A stretch of DNA of 64,000 nucleotides, taken from contig SSBO01000012.1 in assembly GCA_005281725.1 (NCBI GenBank), positions 11,065,254 through 11,129,253 on the forward strand, read 5' to 3'. Source of the DNA: Wuchereria bancrofti (lineage: Eukaryota; Nematoda; Chromadorea; Rhabditida; Onchocercidae). The position numbers were made by a program, and so were the translations under genes. Every line of letters starts with the position of its first letter. Position 1 is the first letter of the stretch. The notes beneath the pieces were generated by a model. That model was not told the origin of the DNA. It worked only from the letters and a program-made list of their open reading frames with translations, and did no database searches. Of the stretch, positions 1-14,732 are shown one piece after another.

Positions 1-582
1 AAAAGAAAGAGAGAGGGAAGATTCATTCAAATTCCTTTTTCTCTTCATTTCGATTGCAGTCAATAGTATGTATGAGGGTTGTTCTCGCTTTGTTATTGGC
101 TAAAAATGTTCAGGGATATGACAAGAGTTCCGTAAGGGGTAGCTTAGATAAGGTAGAATGAGTTAGGAGCCGTAAATACTGCTTTTACGTCAGATTTTTA
201 GGACAGATAATTGATGATTTTCGTAAGACAAACCTAATGATTCAACCGAAACTGAATTCCCATCTAAATCACCTTGATTATATCACAAACACAAGGAAGA
301 TATTTTCATCTTCCTGATAATACAAATGACGCCGTGCTGCGTCCCTCGGATGAAACAATGAGATAAATCTTGCGAAGTTCCTTCACCATTACCCTCCTAT
401 GATTTCGGATTTTACTCGAATTTTGTTCCGCTGGTGTGTAAAGTTCGGTCGGTCGTGCTGTTAACTGTTCATTGTTTGGAGGACGTTTCCTATTCGTAAG
501 AGGGGTCTTACCTGCCGTATACGGCGTAGATCATTATCTAATTATACAATATTTCTAGATAAGCTGATGTGATACAGCTAAT
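1..582. other. Upstream region of the RASSF gene, no gene seen
   Basis: No open reading frame with good splice sites was found here. The block at about 300-530 is less AT-rich than its surroundings and contains the perfect palindrome GCCGTATACGGC near 517, of unknown meaning. The sequence ATACAG ends a few bases before the ATG at 583 and could serve as a spliced-leader acceptor for the RASSF mRNA. Confidence 0.4.
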
Positions 583-3500
583 ATGAGTAAAACCCTGGAT
601 TATGGTGGGAACAGTAACAACGAAAGTGATGGGAAACATGTACGACCACGTCAATCTGCCACGCAACAACCGAGGTATTAGTCGGTTTCATTTGTCACTT
701 CTCTATGTTGTTCTTAGTTATGAAAGATTGAACGAGACATGAAAGATTTTAATAGATTGTGTTCATCTCTTCAATGTAACCAACTGTTTATTTCAATCGA
801 AACCTCACTTTGTAGATTTTTTTCGTGGTACTTTTGGATCAAGTTAGTCATTTAATAACATCAAGAGTTAGCATTAATTACATTCACTTTTAACTACAAA
901 AGCTTATCTTTCATATTTTTAGGTGGTTTTCCGGATTACGTGCAAGGATCTCGCAACTTAATATGCCAGAGTGGCTAAGCCAACTCGGAGTTAAGAATTT
1001 TAATTACGTAGCGCCGACAGAGGAAGTGGTAAATGCTTTCCTTTTATCTGGATTACTAACTAGAAATGAAAGAGAAAAGTGGACTTATAGGAGCGGAATC
1101 CGTGATTATTGGTGAAAATCTGTTCTTTTTTTCACATTTTTTAGAATTTTTTAAAATTGTAAATGAAACCGTGGGAGAAAGCAGTTAGTGCACTTTATCC
1201 CTCACGATTTGATATTGAGGTACAGAGGTAAAGTGTATTCTCTGATGTTGAAGTAGAGAGTTATAGCTTCTGAAACGGCTAGTAGAAATAGTTTTATGAT
1301 TTCTAGTTACCCGGTAACAAAGCAGAAAAAAAAACGGACTACAAAGATGATCAACCAATGCGGATACTAGACGATGTTTCAAAGAAGTTAGAGACTTGCA
1401 TTGATTCAGAAATAGACGTAAATGGAGTGAGTTCGATGATTCCTGTTTCAAATAACTTCGTAATTATGTGCAGTTTACTTCTTTATCTTTCATTTTCACT
1501 GCGATTGCTGTTATTGCTACTGTTGCTGTTCTTATCATCTTGGCATGCATTTTTCATGTGTTATAGCTGTTTGTGTTTCTATGCAGTGTGAAATTAGTCG
1601 TAAGTCGATTTTAAGTCAGTTTGACTTACAGAGTGATACAATAGGTTCGTGGTTATGGGAAGAAGCTAATTATGGTGATACTCTCGCTTTGCAGCACTTT
1701 GGACCATTGAAGAATCTTATTACGGGTTGTAGTCATCCAGGAAAAGGACACGACTTCTTGTAAGATATTTCAAACCAAATGGATCCTCTTGTTAGTCCTT
1801 TTTTTTTTTGTAAATATATTTTGATCGTTTCAGATCATTGTCTGTTACCCATCCAACCTGGTGTGATAAATGTGGAGATTTTATGTGGGGATTTTTGACA
1901 CGAGCTGTAAAATGTGATAGTAAGTTAATTTTATGAAAATTCTTACAGCTGTTGAATGATATTGGTTCTTGAGAGTAGTTAGCCATGGAAGCACTTATGT
2001 CTGTTTTTCTCAAATGAAATCCCGGGAAGTACTGTATATGTTTTTTTTTTTTTTTTTGAGTGAAGACCCAAATTTCGAAAAACCCTAAGCTAATTCTGTC
2101 GGACCTTTTTTTTGCAGACTGTAATTACACTTGTCACTCAAAATGTAGATCGCTGGTAACACTAGATTGTAAAACAGCTGACAGCACGTTGAGTTCATGT
2201 CAGGAATTAACTGTGACTTCTTGTTCAAATCTGAAAATGTTCACTGAAAATGACGATATTCTTGAGGTTTGTGTCGTTTTTATGGAATTTTCAAAGCCTA
2301 AGCTGTTATTTAAAAACTTGGGAACATGCATGAAAGCTTTCGTAACATTCTCTTTTTTTTTCGTTTTTTTGAGCATTTTATTCACAGTGTTGTGAACAAA
2401 TCGCAAATTTCTATAGGAACAAAAAGATGAAACGAGCGGTTTTGTACAAATTCACATGAATTTTATGCGACCTATTAATGTGGTCGCAGGCGATTCACTT
2501 TCATTTCTGGATGTTACAAACGAATCGGGTGAGTTCTTCAGTATGACGTTATTTTGTAACGCTTTGCTTAGTTTTGAACCATTAGTATACTTTGGAGGAA
2601 GTTATTTCGAAAAATATTTTTCGAAATATTTTAAACCTTTATGAAAATTTATGGATAATATATAATTATTTATTTTTCCAGGATCCGTAACTACCAATTC
2701 CTTAAGGACAATCACAACATTTTTTCTCCCGAGAAATACTGTTAAGAATGTGAATATAAGTAGCAAAATTACTACCAGGCATGTTGCTTTATGTGCTTCC
2801 TTATTCGCTGCATATATTTTTATTTTGAATGTAATTCTTTCATTTTGTTTATTTAGCCAATATTTTTTTTTTCAGAGAAATGATCATAACTTTGCTGCGG
2901 AAATTTCGAGTTGCGGATAATCCGCGGAAGTTTGCACTGTATGAGCGTGTTTCTCACCCATTAGAAAATCCAACTGTACAAAATTGTACGTTTTTGCAAA
3001 ATATCGTTTTTTTTTTAATTTTGCATTCTTCAGTATATGTTAAGTCTTGTCGAAAAAAGTTCGGTTCATTTATTTATATTAATTTCTTCTTGTACATTAG
3101 TTTACGGTTTTTTCCTGAAAATCAGGTTTGATTTAAGACAGTTTGACACGTATTTCGGACGAGTCATTTCCACTCAAAATTGTGCGCTCATGGGAAGAGA
3201 AAGGTGAGAAACGACAATTAGTTTTACAGGAGAACGATACAGGAGATATTTTGGTTTGTTTTGTTTAAATACTTTCACTCTTATCGCAGTCAAAATTCCT
3301 TAGTTAAGAACACTTTAAATCATTTGTTGTTATTAAGCAGGCACTTTCTGAAAAAAAAATGCAGAATGAAACTGTTGTGATTTCAGTGGGATATGTTTGA
3401 AGTACCAGAACTTGAGAATTTTTTAAAAATATTGGAAGATGAGGAAAAACAGTATTCTTTCCGAATTCGGCAGAAATACGATGCTTACAGGTGAGTTTTT

Positions 3501-3729
3501 GTAAAATTTTTGTATACCTTGTACAAGTTTCGCTTTTTGAATCTGCTCTTTAAAATTACGTATGCTTCAATGATGTGGGTTTTATTTCTGGTTTGGTATT
3601 TTCATTCTGTTAATAAATTTGAGTTTCAGGTGGTATTTGGATGAGAATTTACGTAATCGAGGTTTTACTGTAGATGGTGATGAATTTAGCTCGGTAAAAG
3701 CAAATTCTTGTATATCCACTGATGTTTAG
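583..3729 (+). CDS. rsf-1: RASSF family protein (C1, Ras-association and SARAH domains)
   Basis: Exons: 583-674, 923-1028, 1307-1426, 1587-1759, 1834-1919, 2118-2266, 2417-2528, 2682-2778, 2876-2985, 3138-3253, 3387-3490, 3630-3729. They join in phase to 454 residues. The protein starts MSKTLDYGG and a candidate trans-splice acceptor lies just before the ATG. Residues about 161-210 form a complete C1 zinc finger with exact H-X12-C-X2-C-X13-C-X2-C-X4-H-X2-C-X7-C spacing (CDKCGDF, NYTCHSKC). Residues about 255-387 form an RA domain (KFRVADNPRKFALYER, then LVLQENDTGDIL). A C-terminal SARAH helix follows (WDMFEVPELENFLKIL). This order is that of RASSF1/RASSF5, scaffolds that bind Ras-type GTPases through RA and Hippo/MST kinases through SARAH; that role is family knowledge. 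The symbol assumes orthology to C. elegans rsf-1. The intron after 2778 starts with GC rather than GT. Confidence 0.93.
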
Positions 3730-6700
3730 CTTCAGTCAGAATTTGTATTATTGAAACGTTTAGTGGAATATTTTTGTCGAATCTTCATAAAATGAAGACT
3801 TGATAAATCCAAATACTTGTTTGCTGATGATGTCAGTTTTCTATACTCAAGTGTTTGTTTGCTTTCGAAATCGGGTGTTGGTCGAATTAGTTCTAATTCC
3901 ATGCAAAAGGAATTGTATATGACAAGTCATTATCGTTAGAAGTTATCGTTCGTGGGTAGTCAGTTCTGGAAATAATTTAAAAAGATATGACATTTGCTCG
4001 GCTTAAAACATGATGAACTGAATCATGAAAATAGCAAAATAATGCACTTTTTAAAATTTCTTTAGGTCCGTTAGGTGACTTCAGTTTCTTATAGCAATAT
4101 TTCATTTGTGTGCTTTCTATTTGCTTGAAATTGTTTGTAGCTCTAGACTTTTCGCTTTTATTGTTATTTATCGATGTTTTAGTAAAAATTGCCAATTCCT
4201 TGTGTTGCATAACAGTAGTTAAATGAAGTTATTAGGATATTTCACTGCCGCTGGTTGGGCGATGTAGAAGAAAGGGAGGTTCGGATCATTGCAAAAGCCT
4301 AACCAGCGAGTAGATTTAAAACGGTTTAATAGCAGGCTTCGGTGTCTTTTGAAAGATGTAGCGAAGGCCGTGTGGCTTTTTCTTTTTTTTTTCTTTTCAC
4401 CAGATATACATTAGGGAAACATCACTCATGGGAATTTGCAATCAGCATTCTTGCAAAATTTGGAAAGTTAACGACAGCAATGCCAGAGAAGTGGACTCCA
4501 GATGAGTTTCTGAAATGGGTTTTTCCCTGAGAGACGTTGAAGAGAGTTTTCTTATTTGTTCAGTGGAAGTTGAGTGTAGACCATGACATTTTCTCTTCGC
4601 TTTTTTCTTTTTCTTTGAATTTAAAGACTTGCATTACCTATATTACGAGAAGTCTTCTGTGAATTGTGGGTCTTTCTTGATGCCCTTTGTTTCAAGAAAA
4701 AAAAAGTTGACAGATGTCTAATTAGAAGTTTGGTGGGATATAATATTGATGCGGTGAGCTTGTCAGTACAGCAAAGATTTTTGAAATGTAGGACACACCA
4801 CTAAGAGACATGAAATAGCAGATAAATTTAGTGCAATAAATTCGGCATTCTTCACGGATTGATAAATGAATTTCGATAGAATTTGTGAGGATCGAATATG
4901 ATGATGGTTGTGTCATCAACAATAATAGTTTTGAATGGTGAGCTAAGCTAATATAGATTTCTTTTGAAAAAATTTATGGATGCATGAAGAAATTATTATG
5001 ATCTGAAGAAAGCAAAGTTTCGTTTGGGTTGGTGATTCCAGACCATTGTTGCTTACCATTACAATCCTTCTTTCTTTAGGGAAAACTTTCTAGTGCGGAA
5101 ATGTTTCAAGATGATAATGTTAGTGAAAATATTTTGAAATGGGTGCTACTTTGATTAAAAAAAAAATTTGTTTGACGATATTTTATTATAAATTATAAAG
5201 CTGGCTTTTATAGCACATTAAGGGGCTTAACATATAAAATAAGCAAAGATAATGTATTTCTTTGATAGTTGTTCATCTTAATTTCATATTAATTGAAAGT
5301 GAATGGTTACCTTATTACTCAGGTATTTGTTTCTTTTGTGATTTTCATTTTAGAAATCTGCAAGCAATCTATATCACTCCGCTAGAGCAAATTCTTTCTA
5401 TTTTTATTGTTCGTCTATTTTATGCTAACAATGATATGTTTTCAGGTTTCTTAGAAACCAAATCTCTGAAAATAGATAATAAAAAAGTTCTGTCATGTGA
5501 TCGGTACCAACCATTTTTGATAATGCATATCGACAAGTCTGAGTCTAGCGGTGCTTCTATCAAATATCTTCCAATACTTCTTTTATTAAGCCTTACAACA
5601 GTTATATAAGCCATACATAATTGCTTCATCGGTCTTTTTTAAAATCATTCTCGCATCTCTGCGTTGGTTTTTCAATGATTTATGTTTTTCGTGGAAATTT
5701 TTTGAGTGACGTTTGTTTTGTTTTTAAGTGAATAAGTAATTGGAAAATGTTTGATTTTCAAAAAAAAAATTTCGAATTCATTCAAAATTGAAAATATCAC
5801 ATGCCATTCTCTTAAAGGTTGTAATTTTTCTAACAAGTCAATAGATTATTGTTTAGACGATAATATACTTTTCTAATTCAAAGAGAAACTTCAAAAGTCA
5901 AAAAATCCATGATAATCATTACCAATTGGATCATTTCTATGCGTTTTAGGAGAAATCAAACAGAGAAATATGGATTATCCCAAAAAGGGAGACAAAATTT
6001 TCGATGCAAAAAAAAAAAAATAAATTTGATTTAAAAAGCTTATCTGTAAAAAGCGAAAAACAAGAAAATTCCCGAAATCCACTGAAAAGGATTGAATTGG
6101 TTGATGAAAAACAGTGATTTTCATGAGATGAATAATTCGAAGCGTTCGAAGAATTCTCTAGGCTTGGAATAGTAAATGTGATAATTTATGAATCCACTCC
6201 AATAACATATTTCCGCCTTTCTTTTGCACGACAATTATTTAGCTATCAGTTTGATGGCCTTGCTTTCAATATACGATTTCTCTGACTCTTTTTTTATTCG
6301 AATTTTATCATCCCAGTATTTTATTCTCTTTCAATTTTTTCTTTTTACCATATAATTAGTTGGTATTAGAAAGCTTTCTTTTTCGACAATAAAATAAGTT
6401 GAAATTTTTAATTAAAATAGGAAAGAAGCTTATTTTATCCATTCTTTGCAGTGGTGATCCTTTTTTTCAGAAGCATTCATGTAACAATCAATCATATTTG
6501 ACGTGCAGTAACGAGACCATCAGGATAAACAGACCGTTGAACTGAATAATAACTAGAATTGATATCTAATAAAAAAACTATAAATTTTTGGATAAGTTCT
6601 TCGTTTTTTAAGGCTTACTCAATAAAAAACGAAACTTAGGATAAACTTTGAGTTTGGAAATATGCTAGAGCCAAAAATAACATCGTCTAAACATAGACAA

Positions 6701-8212
6701 GTTATGAAAATTTTTGGCCTAAAATTTAAGCAAACAAAGATATTTTGAAAGAAATAGTCGCTTTAATTTCAAATACTTGCATATGTTAGGTTTTAAAATA
6801 AGTTTATGAGTATGCCTAGTGGATTGTGGGAATATATATATGGGCGACGAAGCTAGATTTTGGAAAAGAAAACATCAACGGAGATTAGTCTCTCGGGAAA
6901 ACTTTTTCTAGCACCCTCTCTGTCTTTGTTGGCAAATAATAGGATCGAAGATAATCTAGCAAATATTGTTCCGTTTTTCAGTTTCCTGCCAAATTTTACC
7001 AAAAATTTGTGTTAACAAATGAATATATTTTTCTACGTCATTTTGAATGTCGAGAATCTTGACGTACGTAAGGAATAATTTTTGTTGTTAGATGCCATAA
7101 GCACATTTGCAAAACAGCGTTTGTACACTTCTCTGTAAATCTTTTTACCTCCAATGATCTATTTTCAGCATTGGGGCATTGATTTAACTTAATGGAAGCT
7201 GAAAGTTTGTCTTTTATCTTAAAATTCTAATAAGTTCAAGCTCAAGCCTCCGTAAATGGAATCCTCAAAGAAAAAGTAGGAATAAAGGAATAAAATGTAT
7301 CGAATGCATTTAAAAAGTAATTAAGCTTTGTTATCCACAGTCTTTCTCGACAAAAATACATACAGTCAATTCTAATTACATTTTTTAGGGGATAAATAAA
7401 CTAATTTGCATGACAATTGAATAATACAGTAAGCTATGGACAAAAAATCCGACTTATAATTATCCAAAAACTGGTACTTAGCTTAATCTTCTTTGGTCAA
7501 ATTTGAAGTTGATGATTTTTATGATATTTTGAAGATGTTCTTCGACGATAGAAACATGATATTTTCCCATTTTACTTTAAATGCTTAAGCATAAAATATT
7601 TCTAAATTCATGCTGCAAAATACTGGATAAATCAGAGAAACACTCAGAAAGATTCAGTGCATTATGTAAATTGCTTCATACTGTTTAAAACAAGTTATGC
7701 TTGAAAGATATATTAAGTATTCAGAATCAAAATCTCCCTTCGAAAGCTATCAATTTTCAAACGACTGCTGATAGTCAAAGCGGATGATTTTGAATTTTTT
7801 TTTTAAATAGCTACAGATCTTATTACCCAATCAAATTAAACGCAGAGTGAAAAGAGGAGAAAGCTGTATTACTGCTAATGAATTTCTGATGTATATGAGA
7901 AATACTTTGAAATTTTCTGACATAAATGGCATTTCGATATTTTTAGAATTAAAACCATATATGAGGATGACTTTAAAAAAAAATGAAAACTTTTACAAAG
8001 TCTATTTCGATGCATTCGTGCAATTGGCAAGCCGTAAATGAATAATTCAATTGTCCAAGCTTACTCATAGAAAGTTAAGTAAATAATCACAATAAGGTTG
8101 TTAGGAGGAGACATCCCTTAGAAAATATGTCTTCGTTAGTTTTGGATCTACCCCTTCAATCCATTCTCTTCTAACAATGTCAGCAAATTACGGAATTGTC
8201 ATCATACGGATT

Positions 8213-8275
8213 TCTGTGTGTATGTATGTATGTGGGTGTGTGTGTTTGTATGTGTGTGCGTATGTGTGTGTGTGT
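8213..8275. repeat. TG-rich microsatellite
   Basis: Interrupted (TG)n/(TATG)n tract in the gene-poor block. Confidence 0.9.
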
Positions 8276-9630
8276 AATTACATCCGTTTGTATGTATATA
8301 TGTTAGGCGGGCAATCTAACAAGTATTGAAATTTAACAATCTAACAAATCTCATGCATTTCCTCACTGTGGTACCTTTGAAATCACTGTCCTCTAGAATT
8401 TCTTTTGCATAAATAATACAATTTATCCTGAATCATCATGTTCAACTATGATATTCGTTAGCTGTGCATAGAAATTTCAGTCCGAAAAATTCGAAAAATC
8501 ATCATTTTAAGAAATGGACTATAAGAAGTTGGTAAGATTTCTGCTTTTGTTAGTATCAAGTTTAAGCAATTAAGTAGCAGTGCTATATGTGTTAAAAGGT
8601 ATAAATTTTGTTTGATTTTAAATTTCTGATTATAACTCGAAAAAAAAAGCCACTGAAAATAAATAAGAATGATTCTCTGTAAGATATATGTGCTATGAAG
8701 AAAATCACCATTTCCGTTTTGCTTAATGATGATTTCAAGATAATTGCGAAGGGAGTTCATCAGCACTTGCAAAAATAAAATTCTGTATCAAAACATACCT
8801 CATTATTTCGTAATTTATAAATAGAATTCTACATTGTTATACTATACTTGAAATTTTAAAAAGTTTGATTTAAACGCCTGCAAAAAAAAAATTAAAAATT
8901 TAAATAATATTGGTGTCAGAAAAGAAATGAGAGAAGCAGAAAGAGAAGAAGGGGAAGTGGGAAAACGATAAACTTAGTAGTTCATTTATCATTTCATAGC
9001 AAAAACTATTTGCGCTTTTATTCAAATACATACACAGTATGCAACAATTTAAAAGCTTCAACAAGTATAAGTATCAGCCAATAGTTTCAGGCTAAAATCA
9101 CGCTTGCCCCACCTTCTGCTCTATCCTTCACATATGTTACTTCGCTTTTTTTCCCGTAACTTAAACTTCTCTTCAGCTTTTTGATATATTTCCAAATAAT
9201 TCAATTGCTTTTAATTAATTAATATTTTTTCGTTGACAAAAAGGATGAGAATATATGGTAGTGAGATTTTTTTTTTTGAAATATTAATGATATGTGCAAG
9301 TTGTTCAATATTTTTTGAAAAAATCGATAAAATTTCCAAAATAGCTCATTAAGATGTAACGTGTATTTTAGAGCATAAATTATTCCAGCTTTCCCTTCTT
9401 TTTCTTTGTCCTTACATTTTTCGTAAATCTTTTTGCTATCCAAGAACTTTACTTACGTGTAATCATTTTGGACAAATGTTTGCATGCAAATTATAACGGT
9501 ACATAGAGTCTGTTTTAGTTCTTACTAAATAAAACGGATTTCCCGATTGATTTCAGTAACAGAAGTTTTGAGTATTCTTTTCTTCCTAGCTGAAATTTAA
9601 CTATTAAATTCAACTAACTGAATTTAGTTC

Positions 9631-9651
9631 ATATATATATATATATATATA
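9631..9651. repeat. (AT)n microsatellite
   Basis: Uninterrupted AT dinucleotide run of about ten units. Confidence 0.9.
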
Positions 9652-12128
9652 ACAAAAGAAAACTAATAATAAAAAAAACTTCCTTTCAAATCTGTTTCCA
9701 TTGCTGATACTCAAAAATAAGCATCAAACTTGGTCATTTGCATTGATGGAATGTTTGTAGTATTTTAGATAGTGAGATCAGTAACGAACTAATGCTTTAT
9801 TTGTTGCAAATGCATTTGAAGAGAAACAAATACAAGAAATGAGAAATTAATAAGAAATTCCTATTGAAAATTTAAAAAAAAAAAGAAAGAGAGAAAGAGA
9901 GACTAAAATTCAGATCCATACGAAAACGATGAATTAAAAAGAGAAAAGAGGTAAAAATAATATCAACTGCTTGTGCATCCATACGGCTTCGTGAGAAATT
10001 TGAATTGGATATCGTGTGAAAAAAAAAATGCAATACTCTGTTTTTATCCTTTCTAAACTTTCGCCCGCAAATAATTATGCCAGCTTAATTGAGCTCATTT
10101 TTATAGCATTTAGTCTTTCTTTGAATTTTTTTCTTAATGAGGTCATAGTCTCAATTTCTTGTTATTATTTTTATTTTCCGTTGTGTTTTTTCCTTCTCAG
10201 AACTTGCTTATTTTGAAATTATTTGAATTTTTAATTTGCGATTCTCTCTCATAAGGATTCGTTGAATTATGAACAGTAATTTCGAATGGATAAAGATGAT
10301 CGAGTTCGTTTATTAAGACTCAGATTTTTTGCGATCCAGGCTGGAAAAAACCTTTGAAGCCTGATTAGATCACGTTGTTATTCCATTAGTGGAGCTCATC
10401 TGATGTACCTTTTGCATGATTCCATAACGTGAAAATATGATGCATTTTTTTTAATTTAAATGCCATTCGTTGTCGTGGATACCTTTTATGAGACCTTTCC
10501 TTTACATATGCAAATTAATAGCAAACAAACGTATCGCTGTATTTATTGCCATTGGCAGAGGTCTATAATAAATCCGCAACTAATTTAATGTTAAATTAAT
10601 TAATCGTTTAACATTATCATTACCAATGTCATTCGTATTGTTTCCTGCCTATAGCTATGTTGTTGCTGTTATTACTTTTATTGCTTTTTTTATAATATGC
10701 ACAAATGTCTTTTATTGCTTGCACTTAAAGTCTCATTTTTGTTCATTTTTTTAAAATAACTTAAAGAAAATATTGCAGCAAAAATATGCGTTGATTTGAT
10801 GTATTCAAAAAAGAACCAATTTTCCCCTATCTTTTTCAATTTCAATTGAAATTTAACGCCGTTTTTCGAATTACGCAGTTTTTGAATGAAAATTGACTGG
10901 GAAAAACCAGCACAAAGCTTCAAATAAAATATATATATATATTTACAAGATAGCTTTTCTCTTCTCAAATTTTTTTTTTCTGTTTTCTTTTCAATTCTCA
11001 ACCGAGCAAATAAAATCGAATCATGCTTGTAAAATAAGAACTCTTTCTCCTCCCTTTCTCTTTCTTCCTTTCTCTCCTTCTCCCTCTCTTCTATTTCATG
11101 ATTTACCAACAAAGAAAGTTGAAATAAAATCGAAACAGGTTTTCTCTTTCAATCACGAACTTCAACAGCAATTGCTCAACGGGAAGTTAAAAGACAAGGG
11201 AATATGCATATGTACAAACAAACATTCATACATGTGTACACAAGTTCCGTATCTTTTCAGGATGGAATTAGGTGCAACCTAATAAAGTACCTTAGCTTAT
11301 CACAGTAATTGGTTAACCGATAATTTCGAAGTCTTGGTTTCAACAGATTTTTTTTCCCAAATTTATATAAATAATCTCTTTAAAAGACTTTTCAACTGGT
11401 TCATGTCGTTTACATCTTTTTTATTTATTTTTACTAAAACCCGTTGTACTTCTTCAGGTTTCTCAAGTAAAGTTACATTCTTTAAAATTTCAAATAATGG
11501 CATACAGCTATTAATTCTGTATACAATTCAACACAATTTGAGGAACCGTAAACCAAGAGACTACTGTACCTGCAATAATATTCTCTAAAAATGTTGATCG
11601 ATGATTTCCAAATCGATTTTCATTTTCGATTCTTATGCTTTACGCTCCACGTTCTTTGGCTTTATTTACCACCCTTCGAACTGGATAGAAGACACACAAC
11701 GTTTCAAAAATTAAACTTAAATAAAAATTAAATTTAGTTAAAACTTCTGTGCTGCAAAAAACAGATATTTGTACAAAAGAAAAGAAGAAGCAGAATGGAA
11801 AGTGCTTAAATTTAATTACTGTATTAAAATAAATTTGATATTTCATGTTTTGCTATAATATTTTTTTTTAAAAATTTAAGTGATTTAGAGCAAAATTTTA
11901 CAAAGCAAATCACGCCAATGTCTTAATTCTGGATGAACTTTTCAGAGCGCTATTTTGAACTACCAAGTAGTAGGTAAATTGAATCCGAATAATATTCTCC
12001 TACGACTAACTTTTCTAACCGATCTTTCGAAATAAAGTAAAGCAAAATGATAATTCTACTGGAAGGATCAATGGAGGTATTTCAAGCAATTTTAAACCTC
12101 CATGGATAATTTCATTAAAATTAAGTGA

Positions 12129-12184
12129 ACGCAAGAAGAAATTAGCATTCATATATTCTTTACGCAAGAAGAAATTAGCATTCA
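12129..12184. repeat. Short direct repeat, 33-bp period
   Basis: A 23-nt core (ACGCAAGAAG...GCATTCA) occurs at 12129-12151 and again at 12162-12184. There is no coding context. Confidence 0.85.
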
Positions 12185-14722
12185 AACATAATTTATAAAT
12201 GGATGTGTCATTCAAACACAAAGACATCATATATGAAAAAAACATTGAAATGAAATTATTCAAGTAAAATCTAAGTATATAATGTCTAGGTGGTGTAAAT
12301 TCAGTGATAAATTTCACTTGTAGCTATTGGTTTTGACAATATTTATTATGCTTTTTAATAAACTTCCCTAAATACTCGAAAACAAAAAAATTGTCTAAAA
12401 ATACTAGGACCTGGACATTTTATTGGAATGAAGCATTATTGGTATATTCTAATAAAATCGGTTTCCTTTTTCTATAAACTAATAGTTCTTTACTAAAATT
12501 GTCATACTCATATATTACAAGTCTCAGTATTTCGCGTTTCCTTTTCTCATATCGGTCCAGCGACGATTGGAAAACAGAAACCGTTAAAAATTTCAAATTG
12601 CATCAGATTGCCTAACCAGTCACACAAATCCATTCCAAATTAATCTCAATAGTAAATTACTGTCAAAGAATGACCGAATTATTGTTTTCTAGAACTCTTT
12701 ATAAAGATATCTTACATCATCCTTGACGGATTCTAAATGGAGAACTTTAAAAGATGATTCAGTTGAGTAAAGAATGCTCATTAACACATATCAATTCTTT
12801 ACAGATTGATTCGTATCCTTCTTTGCAACTGGAGATCAAATCAAACCATTAAATCTCTACTTTCGATTCACTATTAACAAACTTTATGCAAATATTATAG
12901 CATTTTTTATATTTGTAAGCTACACTTATTTATTGATATGATCTAAACTGCAAGTTAGGAGGAACTATTAAGTTGATATGAAAATTTCTAAAGTTAATTT
13001 CAATATTATTAGATATCTTTGATTTCATTACAGTGATATTGAGCTGATCAAAATGTTTTAGTTCATATTTTACTCTGTGTCGCAAAATCAAATGTTAATG
13101 CAGGGATATTCTATGTTTCACCCTCATTTTCATCTTACATTAATTTAACCTTTTTCTTCTTGTCAGCATTGAAGCATCGTATCAGATAAGATAGAAGTTA
13201 CTTAGGAAGTTTTCATTTCTGAGTTCCACAATAAAAATTCCGCGCTGTGCATATATCATTTCACACGATTGTGTTAGCTTTATACATTTTTTCTCTAGGA
13301 AACGACCGATTCGATCAAATAACTTTTCAAGGTAAATCGAGTTTGGATATTGAGCCGTTTTGCTGTTGAATATCTTGCAGTCGATACAAGCAGAGCGCTA
13401 CCAATATTATAGTACCACTAAATCGATATTACTTGTTCTTCAATCAAAGGTAACTTTTAAAACCTACAATGAGATAAATTTTTAGCGAAAATCTGTCAAT
13501 TTTTTTAACCACTGATAATTGTCAGTGATTAAAAAAAATGTTCTTATTAATTGATTTTAATTTTCGCTTCCTAATCTTGAACATCACAAATTTCAATTAA
13601 CTACAACCATTAATTTTAAATCCATGACTCGCTGCAGTAGAATACAGCATATTATCGTTCACTTCACGAGAAATTCAATTTATTTTTTGTAAGAAAAAAG
13701 GGCAAGAAAGGACATGAGTACTTTAATTTGCACTAGAAAGGTATGTATCAATCAGAGAGAACATCACAAATATGTAGGCGAGAACAAATGCTTATAATTT
13801 GTATACTAAAGAGATCAAGAAAATTTTTTAATTTTGAAAAAATTTGTCTGTTTTTCATCTCTACGCTTTGTGAGATTGCTGGTGATTCAGGGGGTAGATC
13901 AAAATGTATAAAAATTCGTACCGTCGATATTTCACGATTACTCAGGAATGTCTGGAAAGTTCTGACTTTTTTTGTTTAAAATTAAATATAACTTTTTAAT
14001 GAAAATTTAACATGTGAAATTTGGTTGTAATTTTAACATATGAAATCTAATATAGAATTTATGCAATTTGGTGTTTCCATTATCTCATTCTTCCCCTCAT
14101 AAACCGTTTTCTGCGGTAAGAAAAATAGCAAGAAATTTTTAAATACAAGATTGTTAAAGGAAGTTTTAAGATTAAATTGTTAAATTTTTAAAAGTTGAAA
14201 TATGTTAAATTTATTTTTTATTCTGAGACTGAATTATGCAGTAGTGTATCAAATTTTATTTCACAGTTGCGATAGTGGTGTTTTCATAATCAATCTGCTT
14301 TCCAATATCTTGGAAAAAGTGACACGATACTAAACGTTGGTCTGATTTGATATCTTCTTGGCTTCAGGAGTTTCACAAGATATCCAAACAAATAAATGAG
14401 TCGCCTCTGTGCTCTGCTTTAATTTAAATTCAAGTCTAAATTCTGAAGCACACTTTGTTTATTTCAGCTTTTCGATTTGATTGAAACTGATGATATTTAA
14501 GACTAGCATGAAACAGATGGAGTTTCACAATTCCACTGCAAAAAAGTAGTGGGGAAATTTGTTTTGTATTTTAGAAAATTTCCTTCAAATGTTTAATCAT
14601 CATATCAGCATTTCCTTAGCTTATTGGGCAATTGCAGTACTTTGCTTTCTAGAATCCGGATTATTCGGATTTGGCTAATTGGAAGTAGAAGTAAGGTAGG
14701 AAAGGTTTAGACTCAAAGCTGT

Positions 14723-14732
14723 TCCCTTGGAA
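14723..14732. promoter_or_regulatory. Candidate COE/UNC-3-type site
   Basis: TCCCTTGGAA differs by one base from the COE/EBF consensus TCCCNNGGGA. In C. elegans the COE factor UNC-3 activates cholinergic genes including unc-17 and cha-1. The site lies about 800 bases upstream of the unc-17 ATG. A ten-base match with one mismatch is weak evidence alone. Confidence 0.2.

Noticed and set aside
5262..5609. 115-codon + strand frame downstream of the RASSF gene
   Set aside because: AT-rich composition, no start context, no recognised motif, and a similar frame on the other strand.
10690..11112. 140-codon - strand frame rich in Lys and Glu
   Set aside because: It is produced by a CTTT/CTCC-rich low-complexity tract on the + strand, with no splice or homology support.
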